From Streptomyces umbrinus (lineage in GTDB: Bacteria > Actinomycetota > Actinomycetes > Streptomycetales > Streptomycetaceae): a stretch of DNA of 64,000 nucleotides. The notes beneath the pieces were generated by a model. It was not told the DNA's origin and searched no databases. It worked only from the letters and a program-made list of their open reading frames with translations. Numbering within the stretch: position 1 is the stretch's first letter; each line of letters starts with the position of its first letter. Location: the NCBI RefSeq assembly GCF_030817415.1, contig NZ_JAUSZI010000002.1:8928001-8992000 (forward strand), written 5' to 3'. The translations under genes were made by a program, and so were the position numbers. This document shows, piece by piece, positions 13,920-22,891 of the stretch.

Positions 13920-14630
13920 ATGGCTGAACAGCGGCGGGACACAGGGGACGGACGGGGCGCGGGGGAGCGGGACGCGCCCCCGGCGCGGGAGGCGCTGCAG
14001 CGGGCGTGGGACGAGCTCGTGGCGACGGCCCGCCGGACGGTGGCCGACGGTCTGGTCGTCGGCACCTCGGGCAACGTGTCGGTGCGCGTGGGCGACACCG
14101 TCCTGGTCACACCGAGCGGAGTCCCGTACGACCGGCTGGCCCCCGGGGACCTCTGCGGGGTCTCCCTCGACGGCCGGCAGGTGCTCGGTTCGCTCGTTCC
14201 GACAAGCGAACTGCCCATGCATCTGGCGGTCTACCGCACCACCGATGCGCGGGCCGTCGTCCACACCCACGCGGTACACGCAACGGCCGTCTCGACCCTC
14301 GTCACCGAGCTGCCGCTCATCCACTACATGGCCGCCGCGCTCGGCGGTCCCGTCCGCGTGGCCCCCTACGCCACGTACGGCACGGAAAAGTTGGCCGAGA
14401 ACATGCTCCGAGCCCTCCGGGACCGCACCGCCTGTCTGCTTCAGAACCACGGCACCCTTACATACGGAGCCACTCTCCCCCAGGCCTACGACCGCACGGC
14501 CCAACTGGAGTGGATGTGCCGCGTCTGGCTGACCGCCTCATCACTCCCCGGGTACACGCCCACGCTGCTGACCCGGGAACAGGTCACGGAGGTGGCGGAA
14601 CGCCTTGAGGGGTACGGCCAGGGACGGTGA
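13920..14630 (+). CDS. Class II aldolase/adducin family protein (fuculose-phosphate aldolase-like)
   Basis: Zinc-dependent class II aldolase fold of 236 aa. Visible motifs are GTSGNVSVRVGD (substrate phosphate-binding loop, about residue 43), TSELPMHLAVYR with the catalytic-type Glu, VHTHAVHATA with two zinc-ligand histidines, and LLQNHGTLTYG with the third. The start ATG at 13920 follows a GGCAGGA-like stretch. Substrate is unknown; L-fuculose-1-phosphate or a related sugar phosphate is the usual guess. No sugar kinase or isomerase lies next to it. Confidence 0.85.
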   Translation: MAEQRRDTGDGRGAGERDAPPAREALQRAWDELVATARRTVADGLVVGTSGNVSVRVGDTVLVTPSGVPYDRLAPGDLCGVSLDGRQVLGSLVPTSELPMHLAVYRTTDARAVVHTHAVHATAVSTLVTELPLIHYMAAALGGPVRVAPYATYGTEKLAENMLRALRDRTACLLQNHGTLTYGATLPQAYDRTAQLEWMCRVWLTASSLPGYTPTLLTREQVTEVAERLEGYGQGR

Positions 14631-14641
14631 CGGGGCACGCC

Positions 14642-14760
14642 CGCTGGCGGGGTTGAGGTTGAGGTTGGGGTGGCGGCGGGGCGCTGGCGGGGTTGAGGTT
14701 GAGGTTGGGGTGGCGGCGGGGCGCTGGCGGGGTCGAGGTTGGGGCGGTGACGGTGGCGGG
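14642..14760 (+). repeat. 40-bp tandem repeat, about 2.7 copies
   Basis: The unit beginning CGCTGGCGGGGTTGAGGTTG recurs at 14682 and 14722, an exact 40-base period; the third copy loses one GTTGAG step. Between the aldolase stop (14630) and the hydrolase start (15027) no gene is evident. The second half of that gap (14840-14940) is a separate low-complexity run of GATCCC-type words. Confidence 0.85.
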
Positions 14761-15026
14761 GCGCCGGCAGGGCGCGGCCGCCGACCCTGGCCGGGTGGGC
14801 CGCTGTGCCTGAGTGTCCGCCGCAACAGCGCGCAGTTGACGCCACCATCCCGGCGGTGCCGATCCCACGGATCCCGGTGATCCCGCCGATCCCGCCGACC
14901 GTGGTGATCCCACCGAACCCAGCGATTCCGACGGCCCCCTTCCACCCCACACTCCGCCGAGCCGTACCCGAACACTCCTGCCCCGCTCCACTGGCCGACA
15001 ACGGGCTCCGTCAGGAGACTGGACCC

Positions 15027-16163
15027 GTGCGCACCGTGAATCCGACGGCAGCAGCCGTCACCGTCGCCATAGCCGGCGCAGCCACCGTCGCCGCCACGGT
15101 GGCGGTCGGCCGCTTCGCCAGCGACGCCGCTCTCAAGGCGCCGCCGGGCAGACCACTGCCCACCGAGCCCCGCCTCACCGTGCACTCCACGGCGGCGGGA
15201 CAGATCACCCTGACCCGAGCCCTGGCCTCACAGCGCCCGGGCGTGTACGGCCTCGGCGGCGACGGCAGCCACGCGGTCGTCGGCCCGCTCCTGAGCGCCG
15301 CCCCGCACTCCGCCGACACGGTCGTACGCCGACTGGAACGGGTCACGCACGGCACCCTGGAACCCGGGGACAAGGTGTGGTTCACCCCGGGCGTGCACAT
15401 CGGCAACCCGAGCGCCGCCCTCGGCCTCGACCACGCCGACGTGGACGTCCCCGGCGAACTCGGAGCCCTGCCCGCCTGGTTCGTGCCCGCCGCCCGCGAC
15501 ACCTGGGTGATCACCGTGCACGGCCTCGGCGCCACCCGCGAACACCCCATGAACGTCATGGAGTTCCTGCACCGCCACCAGTTCCCGGTCCTCGACCTCG
15601 CCTACCGCGGTGACCTGGGCGCGCCCCGCCCTCCCGACGGCCTGAACCACCTCGGCGAGACCGAGTGGCGCGACCTGGACGCGGCCATCCGCTACGCCGT
15701 GCGCTACGGCGCCGAACGGGTCGTCCTGCACGGCTGGTCCACCGGCGCCACCATGGCCCTGCGCGCCGCGGCCCACTCGGCGCTGCGCGAGCGGATCTCC
15801 GGCCTCGTCCTGGACTCGCCCGTCCTCAGCTGGGAGACCACGCTGCGCGCCCTCGCCACGGCCCGCCGCACCCCCGGCGCCCTGCTGCCGCTGGCCGTCC
15901 GCGCGGCCCAGGGCCGCACAGGTCTGCACGGCGACCGCACCGAGGGCGCCGCCGACCCCGAACGGCTCAAGGTGCCGATCCTCGTCCTGCACGGCCCGGA
16001 CGACACGGTCGCCCCCTGGGGCCCTTCACGCCGCCTCGCCCAGGCCCGCCCCGACCTCGTCACCCTGCACACGGTCCGGGGCGCCCCGCACGGCGCCATG
16101 TGGAACGCCGACCCGGCCGGCTACGAAGAGGCACTCCGCCGCTTCCTCACCCCCCTGATGTAG
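15027..16163 (+). CDS. Membrane-anchored alpha/beta hydrolase
   Basis: A 378-aa serine hydrolase of unknown substrate. The GTG at 15027 is chosen for the AGGAG at 15013-15017; an upstream in-frame ATG at 14805 would add an implausible Pro/Ile repeat. Residues 6-27 form a hydrophobic N-terminal anchor. The fold shows WVITVHGLGATREHPMN (oxyanion region), the nucleophile elbow LHGWSTGAT, the acid in LHGPDDTVAPW and the His in VRGAPHGAMW, completing a Ser-Asp-His triad. It resembles S33/BD-FAE-like hydrolases of actinomycetes. It may be extracytoplasmic. Confidence 0.85.
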   Translation: MRTVNPTAAAVTVAIAGAATVAATVAVGRFASDAALKAPPGRPLPTEPRLTVHSTAAGQITLTRALASQRPGVYGLGGDGSHAVVGPLLSAAPHSADTVVRRLERVTHGTLEPGDKVWFTPGVHIGNPSAALGLDHADVDVPGELGALPAWFVPAARDTWVITVHGLGATREHPMNVMEFLHRHQFPVLDLAYRGDLGAPRPPDGLNHLGETEWRDLDAAIRYAVRYGAERVVLHGWSTGATMALRAAAHSALRERISGLVLDSPVLSWETTLRALATARRTPGALLPLAVRAAQGRTGLHGDRTEGAADPERLKVPILVLHGPDDTVAPWGPSRRLAQARPDLVTLHTVRGAPHGAMWNADPAGYEEALRRFLTPLM

Positions 16164-16421
16164 CGACCTCGTCCAGCGGCCTCGTCCAGCGACCTGATCC
16201 ACCTGATCTCCTGACGCGGCCCCCTCTCCGCCCCTTCCCGCCTCTCCCCGTCCGCTGCCGGGGCGTCCGTTCCGCCCGGTCCCGAAGGTTCCGTTTAACT
16301 CCGTACCACCTGCCCGTTCACGCCCCGGGAGTGCTCGCGGGGACCGGTGCGCAGGCCACCGCTGTGGCCCCCTGTGGCATTCCGTTTGGGTTTTCGGACC
16401 GTCAACCGGAAGACTGCCCCC

Positions 16422-17837
16422 GTGACGTCCCGTATCCCGCGCGACTCCAGGCTCCGACTCGTCCGCCCGCGAACCCTGGCCGCCGCCCCCCGAGCGATGA
16501 CCCAGAGGCCCACGCGCCGACCCGCACCCCGCCCGCCGGAAGGCACACCGGCACCCGGGGAACTCGCCCGCATGGCGCGCTCCGTACTCGCCGGCGCGGC
16601 CCGCGTCGCCCGGTGGGCCGACGCCGTCCTGAGCCCGGCCAAGGACCGCGAGGGCACCGCTTCGGGCGGAACCCCCGAGGGCGCCGGCACGCTCTCCGAC
16701 GCGACCGCCCAACGGGCCGCCACCGATCTGGCCCTGACCCCGGCTCAGGCCCGCGCGGACTGGGACACCGCACGTCTCGCGGGCCTCGTCGAGGTGCACG
16801 GCGGCATCGCGCGCCCCGGCTGGCGGCTGCGCGCCTGGAACCGCGACGACAGCGCCGTGCTGCGCGGCTGGGTCGCCCTCTTCGACGCCTGGTCGATCGC
16901 CCACCCCGGCCCCGACGGACGCGAGCCCGCGGCCGTCGCCGAGGTCGTCTCCGCGATGCCTCAGGTCCTCTCCTTCCTCCAGCTGTCCGCGGGGCCCGTC
17001 CCCGTACCGCAACTCCTCGACCTGCTCGAACAGCGCGTCACGGAACTGCGCACCGAGCGCTGCGAGATCCCCTACGGCCCGCAGCCCGAGCCCGTCGAGA
17101 GCCCCGCCGAGGACACCCCGCTGGCCCCCCTCCTCGACTGGGCGCTGCACGCGATCGCCGACGTGGGCGCCCTCACCTGCGCCGACGGCCAGGCCACCCT
17201 CACCCCGCTCGGCAGCTGGGCGGTCTGGGTCAAACTGGAGCAGATCTGCGTCGCCGCGCAGAGCCCCGCAGGGAACATCGAGCAGGGCGCCGAGGACATG
17301 CTCCGCGGCTGCGCCCAGCTCCGCCCGAACGCGGCCCGCGCCGAGTACCGCGCCTGGCTCGCCGCCCGCCCCGTCGGCAGTGCCGTCACCGAACTCCTCG
17401 ATGCCGCCCGCGGCGAGGACGCCCTCCTGCGCGGACTCGCCTTCGAGGCCCTGCGCGTCGTCGGAGCCCCCGCCGAGCCCGATGTCCGCTCCGTGTCCGA
17501 CGAGACCCATCTGCGGCCGTACGCCCTGCTGTGGCTCGCCGAGCACGACGGGCACGACCCCGAGGACGCCCACGAGGTACTGACCCGCGAGGAGGCCACC
17601 TGGCTGTGGGTCGACACGGCCGCGGCCGTCGCCGACCACGGCGAAGCCCCGCTTCTCGTACGGCACTTGGAGTCCGCGGTGCAGCCGACCGTGCCTGCGC
17701 TGCTCGACGAGGTGCGGGCGGTGGGGCATCCGCGCACCGTGCAGGTGCTGGTCGCGCTTGCCGCCGCCCATCCCGATCCGGCGCTCGCGAAGGCCGTGCG
17801 GCGGGCTGCGTTCCAGGTGCACACCGGGGGCAGCTAG
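16422..17837 (+). CDS. Conserved hypothetical protein, Ala-rich and helical
   Basis: A 471-aa cytoplasmic-looking protein. The GTG at 16422 has GGAAG nine bases upstream; the frame stays open further upstream but without a good ribosome-binding site. The first 40 residues are basic and Pro-rich. A winged-helix-like segment follows (ALTPAQARADWDTARLAGLV, then WRLRAWNRDD), and the C-terminal half has repeated short helices resembling HEAT-type packing. No catalytic motif was recognised. It belongs to a type of large hypothetical protein common in Streptomyces; function unknown. Confidence 0.75.
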   Translation: MTSRIPRDSRLRLVRPRTLAAAPRAMTQRPTRRPAPRPPEGTPAPGELARMARSVLAGAARVARWADAVLSPAKDREGTASGGTPEGAGTLSDATAQRAATDLALTPAQARADWDTARLAGLVEVHGGIARPGWRLRAWNRDDSAVLRGWVALFDAWSIAHPGPDGREPAAVAEVVSAMPQVLSFLQLSAGPVPVPQLLDLLEQRVTELRTERCEIPYGPQPEPVESPAEDTPLAPLLDWALHAIADVGALTCADGQATLTPLGSWAVWVKLEQICVAAQSPAGNIEQGAEDMLRGCAQLRPNAARAEYRAWLAARPVGSAVTELLDAARGEDALLRGLAFEALRVVGAPAEPDVRSVSDETHLRPYALLWLAEHDGHDPEDAHEVLTREEATWLWVDTAAAVADHGEAPLLVRHLESAVQPTVPALLDEVRAVGHPRTVQVLVALAAAHPDPALAKAVRRAAFQVHTGGS

Positions 17838-17895
17838 CCGCTGGCCGCTCCGCGGAGGGCGTCGAGGGTGCGTGTTCGGGTGCGGTCCGCTGTGG

Positions 17896-17960
17896 CCGGT
17901 CGCGCCCACGCGGCGGAGCCGCATATTGACACAGCCCCGCGCCCCTTATGGGGCGCAGTG
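17896..17960. repeat. Dispersed intergenic repeat, copy 1 (long variant)
   Basis: Contains GGTCGCGCCCACGCGGCGGA, then GCCGCA and ACAGCCCCGCGCCCCTTATG, ending in a GGGGCGC that pairs with GCGCCCC. It lies between two convergent genes (ending 17837 and 17981) and shares its layout with the copy at 23697. Confidence 0.75.
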
Positions 17961-17980
17961 TGCGGGCGGGGCCAATCGCG

Positions 17981-18394
17981 TCAGGCCGTTATCTCCGGGG
18001 CGTACGTGCCGAAGCTCCAGATGTTGCCCTCGATGTCGCGGGCCATGTAGTCCCGGGAGCCGTAGTCCTGGTCCGTCGGGGGCATCAGGATCTCCGCCCC
18101 GTGAGCGACGGCCTGCTGGTGGTGGGCGTCGATGTCGTCCACGACGACGTACACCCCGGTGTGCGTCGAGCCCTTCATCGCCTCGTCGAAACGGCCGCCG
18201 GTGCCCCGGGAGCCGAGCATCACCGCGCCGTTGCCCTGCACCAGCTCGGCGTGCAGGACCTTGCCGTCCTCGCCCTCGTAGACCGAGGCCTCGCTGAAGC
18301 CGAAGGCCTCCGTGAGCTGTTTGATCGCCGCCTTCGCGTCCGTGTACAGCAGTGTCGGGTAGATGCTCGGGCGCCCGCCGTCCGTGCCTGCCAT
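17981..18394 (-). CDS. VOC family (glyoxalase/PhnB-like) protein
   Basis: A 137-aa vicinal-oxygen-chelate fold protein. It starts at the ATG near 18394, preceded by GGGAG at good spacing; the frame also allows an upstream TTG. YPTLLYTDAKAAIKQLTEAF is the typical first beta-alpha unit, and the C-terminal half has YVVVDDIDAHHQQAVAHGAE, RDYMARDIEGNIWSFGTY. The latter is the PhnB-like ending D-x-x-G-N-x-W-x-F-G. Metal ligands are not obvious, so it may be a binding or resistance protein rather than an enzyme. Monocistronic. Confidence 0.85.
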   Translation of the reverse strand: MAGTDGGRPSIYPTLLYTDAKAAIKQLTEAFGFSEASVYEGEDGKVLHAELVQGNGAVMLGSRGTGGRFDEAMKGSTHTGVYVVVDDIDAHHQQAVAHGAEILMPPTDQDYGSRDYMARDIEGNIWSFGTYAPEITA

Positions 18395-18521
18395 GCCGAT
18401 CACTCCCTCTGGTCCCGGTGCCGGAACATCGCCTGAATGTGACCTGCTCCACAGTCTTGCACCCGGCACTGACAACGCCCTCCCGAGCCGGATCCGGGCG
18501 GCCCCGACAGGCTTCGCCCGC

Positions 18522-19412
18522 TCAGCGGAAGGTGTTGCACCGGGCCATGTCGCCCGTGCGGTAGCCCTCGTAGAACCACTGCTGCCGCTGCTTCGCCGAA
18601 CCGTGCGTCCAGGACTCGGGTGTCACCCGGCCCTGGTACCGCTCCTGGATCCGGTCGTCGCCCACGGCGGCCGCCGCGTCCAGCCCGTCACGGATGTCGG
18701 CGTCCGTGAGGCTGGTGATCAGCGGCCTGCCCGTCGACTCGTCGTTCGTGGTCGTCGCGTGGTGGGCCCACACGCCCGCGTAGCAGTCGGCCTGCAGCTC
18801 GACCCGCACCGCGTTGCTGGTCGCGCCCGTCCGCCCGTCCTGGGAGCGGCTCAGCGTTCCCATCAGGTCCTGCACGTGGTGCCCGTACTCGTGCGCGACC
18901 ACGTACGCCTGCGCGAACGGTCCGCCGCTCGCGCCGAACCTCGTCCGCAACTCCTCGAAGAAGCCCAGGTCCAGATAGACCTTCCGGTCGGCGGGGCAGT
19001 AGAAGGGCCCGACCGCCGACGTCGCCGCGCCGCACGCCGTGCCGACCTGATTGCCGAAGAGGACGGTCGGCGACCGCGTGTACGTACCGCTGCGGCGCTC
19101 GAACTCCTGATCCCAGAAGTCCTGGACGCTGTTGACCACCGCCACGATGCGGCAGTCCTCCTTGGCGTTCGCGTCCCGTCCGGTACGGCACGTCTGCTGG
19201 ACCTGGGCGAGGGACGAGGCGGTCGCCGCGGGCTCGTCGTCGCCGGAGGACAGGCCCAGCTGGTCGGGGCCGACGCCGAAGAAGAGTCCCAGCAGGAGGG
19301 CGATCAGAGCGGCCGCGCCACCGCCGACGGTCGCCCTGCCGCCGGGGATCCGACTGCCCCGTACGTCCTGCACCTCGGAGGTGTCCAGATCGGCGTCGTC
19401 GTCGAACTGCAT
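18522..19412 (-). CDS. Neutral zinc metallopeptidase (KPN_02809/YpfJ family)
   Basis: A membrane-anchored putative metallopeptidase of 296 aa. The ATG at 19412 ([20 protein letters not shown]) is chosen over an upstream in-frame extension rich in Arg/Pro. One transmembrane helix near residues 31-55 ([13 protein letters not shown]) leaves the rest extracytoplasmic. The zinc site is [13 protein letters not shown], with the third ligand region [12 protein letters not shown], as in YpfJ-type proteins. Cysteines in [13 protein letters not shown] and near the C-terminus may form disulfides. Physiological substrate unknown. Confidence 0.88.
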   Translation of the reverse strand: MQFDDDADLDTSEVQDVRGSRIPGGRATVGGGAAALIALLLGLFFGVGPDQLGLSSGDDEPAATASSLAQVQQTCRTGRDANAKEDCRIVAVVNSVQDFWDQEFERRSGTYTRSPTVLFGNQVGTACGAATSAVGPFYCPADRKVYLDLGFFEELRTRFGASGGPFAQAYVVAHEYGHHVQDLMGTLSRSQDGRTGATSNAVRVELQADCYAGVWAHHATTTNDESTGRPLITSLTDADIRDGLDAAAAVGDDRIQERYQGRVTPESWTHGSAKQRQQWFYEGYRTGDMARCNTFR

Positions 19413-19633
19413 GGGCGCACCACCCTCAGCGGACGTCGTCCCCCTGGCGTCATCCTCGCCGGGCGCCCCGGGGCGCGGCGCAGGGCGGAGGGCCGAACGG
19501 GGGACACCTCGCCACCGGCCCGCCGTGTCACGACGGGGGTCGCGGCCGGACCCCTCCGGCATGGCTACGCTCTGCGCCTGTTCAGCGGCCCGTAGGCCCT
19601 GGACCGTGGGCCGTGGTCACCGAAGGGAACACA

Positions 19634-20473
19634 GTGGTCGTTCCACCGGCCGAGGCGCCGGAGGCGCGACAAACCGCTTCCGGTCTCCTCGACGCCCCGC
19701 CCCTCACGGCCGCGCCTCTCGAAGCCGGGTCTCCTGAAACCCTGCTCCCCGAAGCCCCGCCCGGAGGGGCCCCCGCCGCCACCACCCGCTCCCGCATCCC
19801 CGTACCGCTGTCGGCCTCCTCCTGGTCGCCCTGCTGCTCGCCGCGGTCCACCACGCGCGCCCGCTGCCCTACGGGGACCATTTCGTCGCCCACGCGCGCG
19901 TGAAGCACGCGCACGCGACACCGACCCGGCTGGGTACGCGCGGGGCCACGGTCGAGGCGTACGACGGACGGACCGGTGCGCTGCGCTGGACCGACGGGCG
20001 CGAGGGGCGCCGACCACTCGCCGTGCTCCCCGCGCGCGGGGACGCGATCACGCTCTGGGACGACGGACTGGTCACCGCCCCCTCCCACGGAGCCGTCCGC
20101 CGGCACAGGGCGGCCCTGCCGGGCGCCTCCGACCGGCTCGCGGCCCATAGGGGCGCCGGAGTGCTGCGGAACCTCGACCGCGGGATGCTCGCCGTCGTCA
20201 CTCCGCGGCGCGTCACCGCGTACCGCGTCGAGGACGGTGACCTGGGCTGGGTGGTGCCCGCCCGCAGGGGCTGCGTCTTCGCACCCGCGCGGGCGGTTCG
20301 GCGCGGAGCGGTGCCTCCTGGTCGCGCAGCCCTGCCCGGGAGGGGACTGGACCGCCCAGCTGATCGCGGTGGACGACCTCGGCCGGATCACCCCGCACCG
20401 CACCCCGTTGGGCAATGAGCATCACACTTCCGAACACCCGCACGCAGAAAAAGTGGTTGCACGGCCCCGTTAG
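19634..20473 (+). pseudogene. Membrane-anchored beta-propeller-like protein with two compensating frameshifts
   Basis: The GTG at 19634 has GAAGGGA six bases upstream and opens a Pro/Ala-rich leader (VVVPPAEAPEARQTASGLLD). Near 19803, in a run of four C, the sensible frame moves to TAVGLLLVALLLAAVHHARP (transmembrane helix), then GATVEAYDGRTGALRWTDG, a PQQ/propeller-blade-like motif. Near 20303 it moves back to the first frame for ERCLLVAQPCPGGDWTAQLI and ends at a TAG. The shifts look like one lost C and one extra G, so they cancel; restored length is about 279 aa. This could be a true pseudogene or two sequence errors. Homology is judged from memory. Confidence 0.7.
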
Positions 20474-20564
20474 ACTTGGCCCATGGCCATTCTCCTCGCG
20501 CACTAGACGGCGTGACCGATCCCAGCCGCCCACCCCGTCATCAACCCTGCCCAGGAGTATGTCC

Positions 20565-22163
20565 GTGATTTCCGCCTCCGGTGTCGAACTGCGTGCCGGC
20601 GCCCGCGTCCTCATCGAGTCCGCCACCTTCCGCATCACCAAGGGCGACCGCATCGGTCTGGTCGGCCGTAACGGCGCCGGCAAGACGACCCTCACCAAGG
20701 TCCTCGCAGGCGAGGGCACCCCCGCCGGCGGCACCGTCACCCGCTCCGGCGAGGTCGGCTATCTCCCGCAGGACCCGCGCACGGGCGATCTCGACATGCT
20801 GGCCAGCGACCGCGTCCTGTCCGCGCGTGGCCTGGACACCCTGATCCGCAAGATGCGCGAGAACGAACAGCGCATCGCGAACGGCTCGGGCGCCACCCGC
20901 GAGAAGGCGATGCGCCAGTACGAGCGCCAGGAGACGGAGTTCCTCACCAAGGGCGGATACTCCGCCGAGGCCGAGGCCGCCACCATCGCCGCCGCGCTCA
21001 ACCTGCCCGACCGGGTGCTCGGCCAGCCCCTCCATACGCTCTCCGGCGGTCAGCGCCGCCGTATCGAGCTGGCCCGCATCCTCTTCTCGGACGCGGACAC
21101 CCTGCTCCTCGACGAGCCGACGAACCACCTCGACGCCGACTCGATCGTCTGGCTGCGCGACTACCTGAAGACCTACCGCGGCGGCTTCATCGTGATCTCC
21201 CACGATGTCGACCTCGTCGAGACGGTCGTCAACAAGGTGTTCTACCTGGACGCCAACCGCGCCCAGATCGACGTCTACAACATGGGCTGGCGGCTCTACC
21301 AGCAGCAGCGCGAGGCCGACGAGAAGCGCCGCAAGCGCGAGCGGCAGAACGCCGAGAAGAAGGCCTCCGCGCTCCACTCGCAGGCCGACAAGATGCGCGC
21401 CAAGGCCACCAAGACCGTCGCCGCCCAGAACATGGCCAAGCGGGCGGACAAGCTCCTCGCGGGCCTCGAGGCCGAGCGGAAGTCCGACAAGGTCGCCAAG
21501 CTGCGCTTCCCCGAGCCGTCCCCCTGCGGCAAGACCCCGCTGATGGCCGAGGGCCTGTCGAAGTCGTACGGCTCGCTGGAGATCTTCACCGACGTCGACC
21601 TGGCCATCGACAAGGGCTCCCGCGTCGTCATCCTCGGGCTGAACGGCGCCGGCAAGACGACCCTGCTCCGCCTCCTCGGCGGCGCCGAGAAGCCCGACAC
21701 CGGGCAGGTCATAGAGGGTCACGGCCTCAAGCTCGGCTACTACGCGCAGGAGCACGAGACCCTCGACCCCGCGCGCACGGTCCTGGAGAACATGCGCTCC
21801 GCGGCCCCCGACCTGGACCTGGTCGAGGTCCGCAAGACGCTCGGCTCGTTCCTGTTCTCCGGCGACGACGTGGACAAGCCGGCCGGGGTCCTCTCCGGCG
21901 GCGAGAAGACCCGCCTCGCGCTCGCCACCCTCGTGGTGTCGTCCGCGAACGTCCTGCTCCTCGACGAGCCGACGAACAACCTCGACCCGGCCAGCCGCGA
22001 GGAGATCCTCGGCGCCCTGCGCACCTACAAGGGCGCCGTCGTCCTCGTCACCCACGACGAGGGTGCCGTCGAGGCGCTCCAGCCGGAGCGGATCATCCTG
22101 CTGCCGGACGGCGTCGAGGACCTGTGGGGCTCCGACTACGCGGATCTGGTGGCCCTCGCCTGA
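20565..22163 (+). CDS. ABC-F family ATPase (ribosome-associated type)
   Basis: Soluble tandem ABC ATPase without membrane domains, of the class that acts on ribosomes during translation. GTG at 20565 is favoured because AGGAG (20553-20557) is seven bases upstream; the ATG at 20559 would be too close. First cassette: Walker A GLVGRNGAGKTT (about residue 32), LSGGQ (about 158), LLLDEPTNHLD (about 181). The inter-domain linker (about 240-310) is strongly charged (READEKRRKRERQNAEKK). Second cassette: GLNGAGKTT (about 359), LSGGEKTR (about 442), LLLDEPTNNLD (about 464). Length 532 aa. Housekeeping versus antibiotic-protection role cannot be told from sequence. Confidence 0.92.
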   Translation: MISASGVELRAGARVLIESATFRITKGDRIGLVGRNGAGKTTLTKVLAGEGTPAGGTVTRSGEVGYLPQDPRTGDLDMLASDRVLSARGLDTLIRKMRENEQRIANGSGATREKAMRQYERQETEFLTKGGYSAEAEAATIAAALNLPDRVLGQPLHTLSGGQRRRIELARILFSDADTLLLDEPTNHLDADSIVWLRDYLKTYRGGFIVISHDVDLVETVVNKVFYLDANRAQIDVYNMGWRLYQQQREADEKRRKRERQNAEKKASALHSQADKMRAKATKTVAAQNMAKRADKLLAGLEAERKSDKVAKLRFPEPSPCGKTPLMAEGLSKSYGSLEIFTDVDLAIDKGSRVVILGLNGAGKTTLLRLLGGAEKPDTGQVIEGHGLKLGYYAQEHETLDPARTVLENMRSAAPDLDLVEVRKTLGSFLFSGDDVDKPAGVLSGGEKTRLALATLVVSSANVLLLDEPTNNLDPASREEILGALRTYKGAVVLVTHDEGAVEALQPERIILLPDGVEDLWGSDYADLVALA

Positions 22164-22197
22164 GCCCCGTACGGCCCACCGAGGGGGTCATCGGTGC

Positions 22198-22334
22198 TTG
22201 ATCGAACCACTGATCAACTGCGTATGGATCATTCGGCTTATCCGTGATCCATCATCTGTGTGAGATCTCCTCGTACCGAGGTGTGTCCTACATCGATTTT
22301 CCGGCCGGGCTCTTTATTCCCAAGGGTCCGGCCG
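22198..22334 (+). other. Structured, relatively A+T-rich gap with four inverted repeats
   Basis: No gene is visible between the ABC-F stop (22163) and 22537. The first part holds TTGATC/GATCAA (22198-22203, 22212-22217), ATGGATCA/TGATCCAT (22224-22231, 22245-22252) and CCTCG/CGAGG (22269-22273, 22277-22281). It also holds CGGCCGGGC/GTCCGGCCG (22302-22310, 22326-22334, one G-T pair). They may serve as terminator, operator or untranslated leader for the HTH gene. From about 22335 to 22530 nothing further was recognised. Confidence 0.6.
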
Positions 22335-22536
22335 TAGCGCGTCGCTGACCTGGGACTTTGTGAATGAACCCGTTCGGCCGTACGGACAGGCGCGGGCGGA
22401 ATTCTGTATTCCGCTCATGGTGACGGGCCTCCAGGACCCAAAGCTTGTCGCACGGACCTTGCCGAATGGGTGGCCAGGAAGCTCTTGAGGGGTGATCATG
22501 AGAAGTCCAGAGCGCACTTCCCATGAGGAGGCACGG

Positions 22537-22758
22537 GTGGCCGAGACTCTGAAGAAGGGCAGCCGGGTAACCGGCGCCGCGCGCGACAAGCTCGCGGCAG
22601 ACCTGAAGAAGAAGTACGACTCCGGTGCGAGCATCCGGGCGCTGGCCGAGGAGACCGGCCGCTCGTATGGCTTCGTACACCGGATGCTCAGTGAGTCGGG
22701 CGTCACGCTCCGTGGGCGTGGCGGAGCGACGCGGGGCAAGAAGGCCGCGTCGGCCTGA
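22537..22758 (+). CDS. Small helix-turn-helix protein
   Basis: A 73-aa basic protein. The GTG at 22537 is preceded by GAGGAGG at five bases' spacing; an in-frame GTG at 22492 is less likely. The centre, LKKKYDSGASIRALAEETGR followed by SYGFVHRMLSESG, is a clear helix-turn-helix like the DNA-binding part of small resolvase/Sigma-70 region 4-type domains. The tail is Gly/Arg/Lys-rich (RGRGGATRGKKAA), suited to nonspecific DNA contact. It closely resembles a small HTH protein conserved through Streptomyces. Its long structured upstream region suggests regulated expression. Confidence 0.82.
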   Translation: MAETLKKGSRVTGAARDKLAADLKKKYDSGASIRALAEETGRSYGFVHRMLSESGVTLRGRGGATRGKKAASA

Positions 22759-22891
22759 CGCCGGGCGGCTCCTCGTTCTCCGATGGTGGCCACCCGGTCG
22801 GTCGATTGACCGCCCGGGTGGTTACTGTGCAGTCACTTAAGGGTGTGCTCCTACGTCACCCTCTCTGACCGCACTCATCGGAGGCGCCCCC

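Noticed and set aside
14805..15026. N-terminal Pro/Ile-rich extension of the alpha/beta hydrolase
   Set aside because: It is a translation of low-complexity DNA, and the GTG at 15027 has a good AGGAG site and gives a clean membrane anchor.
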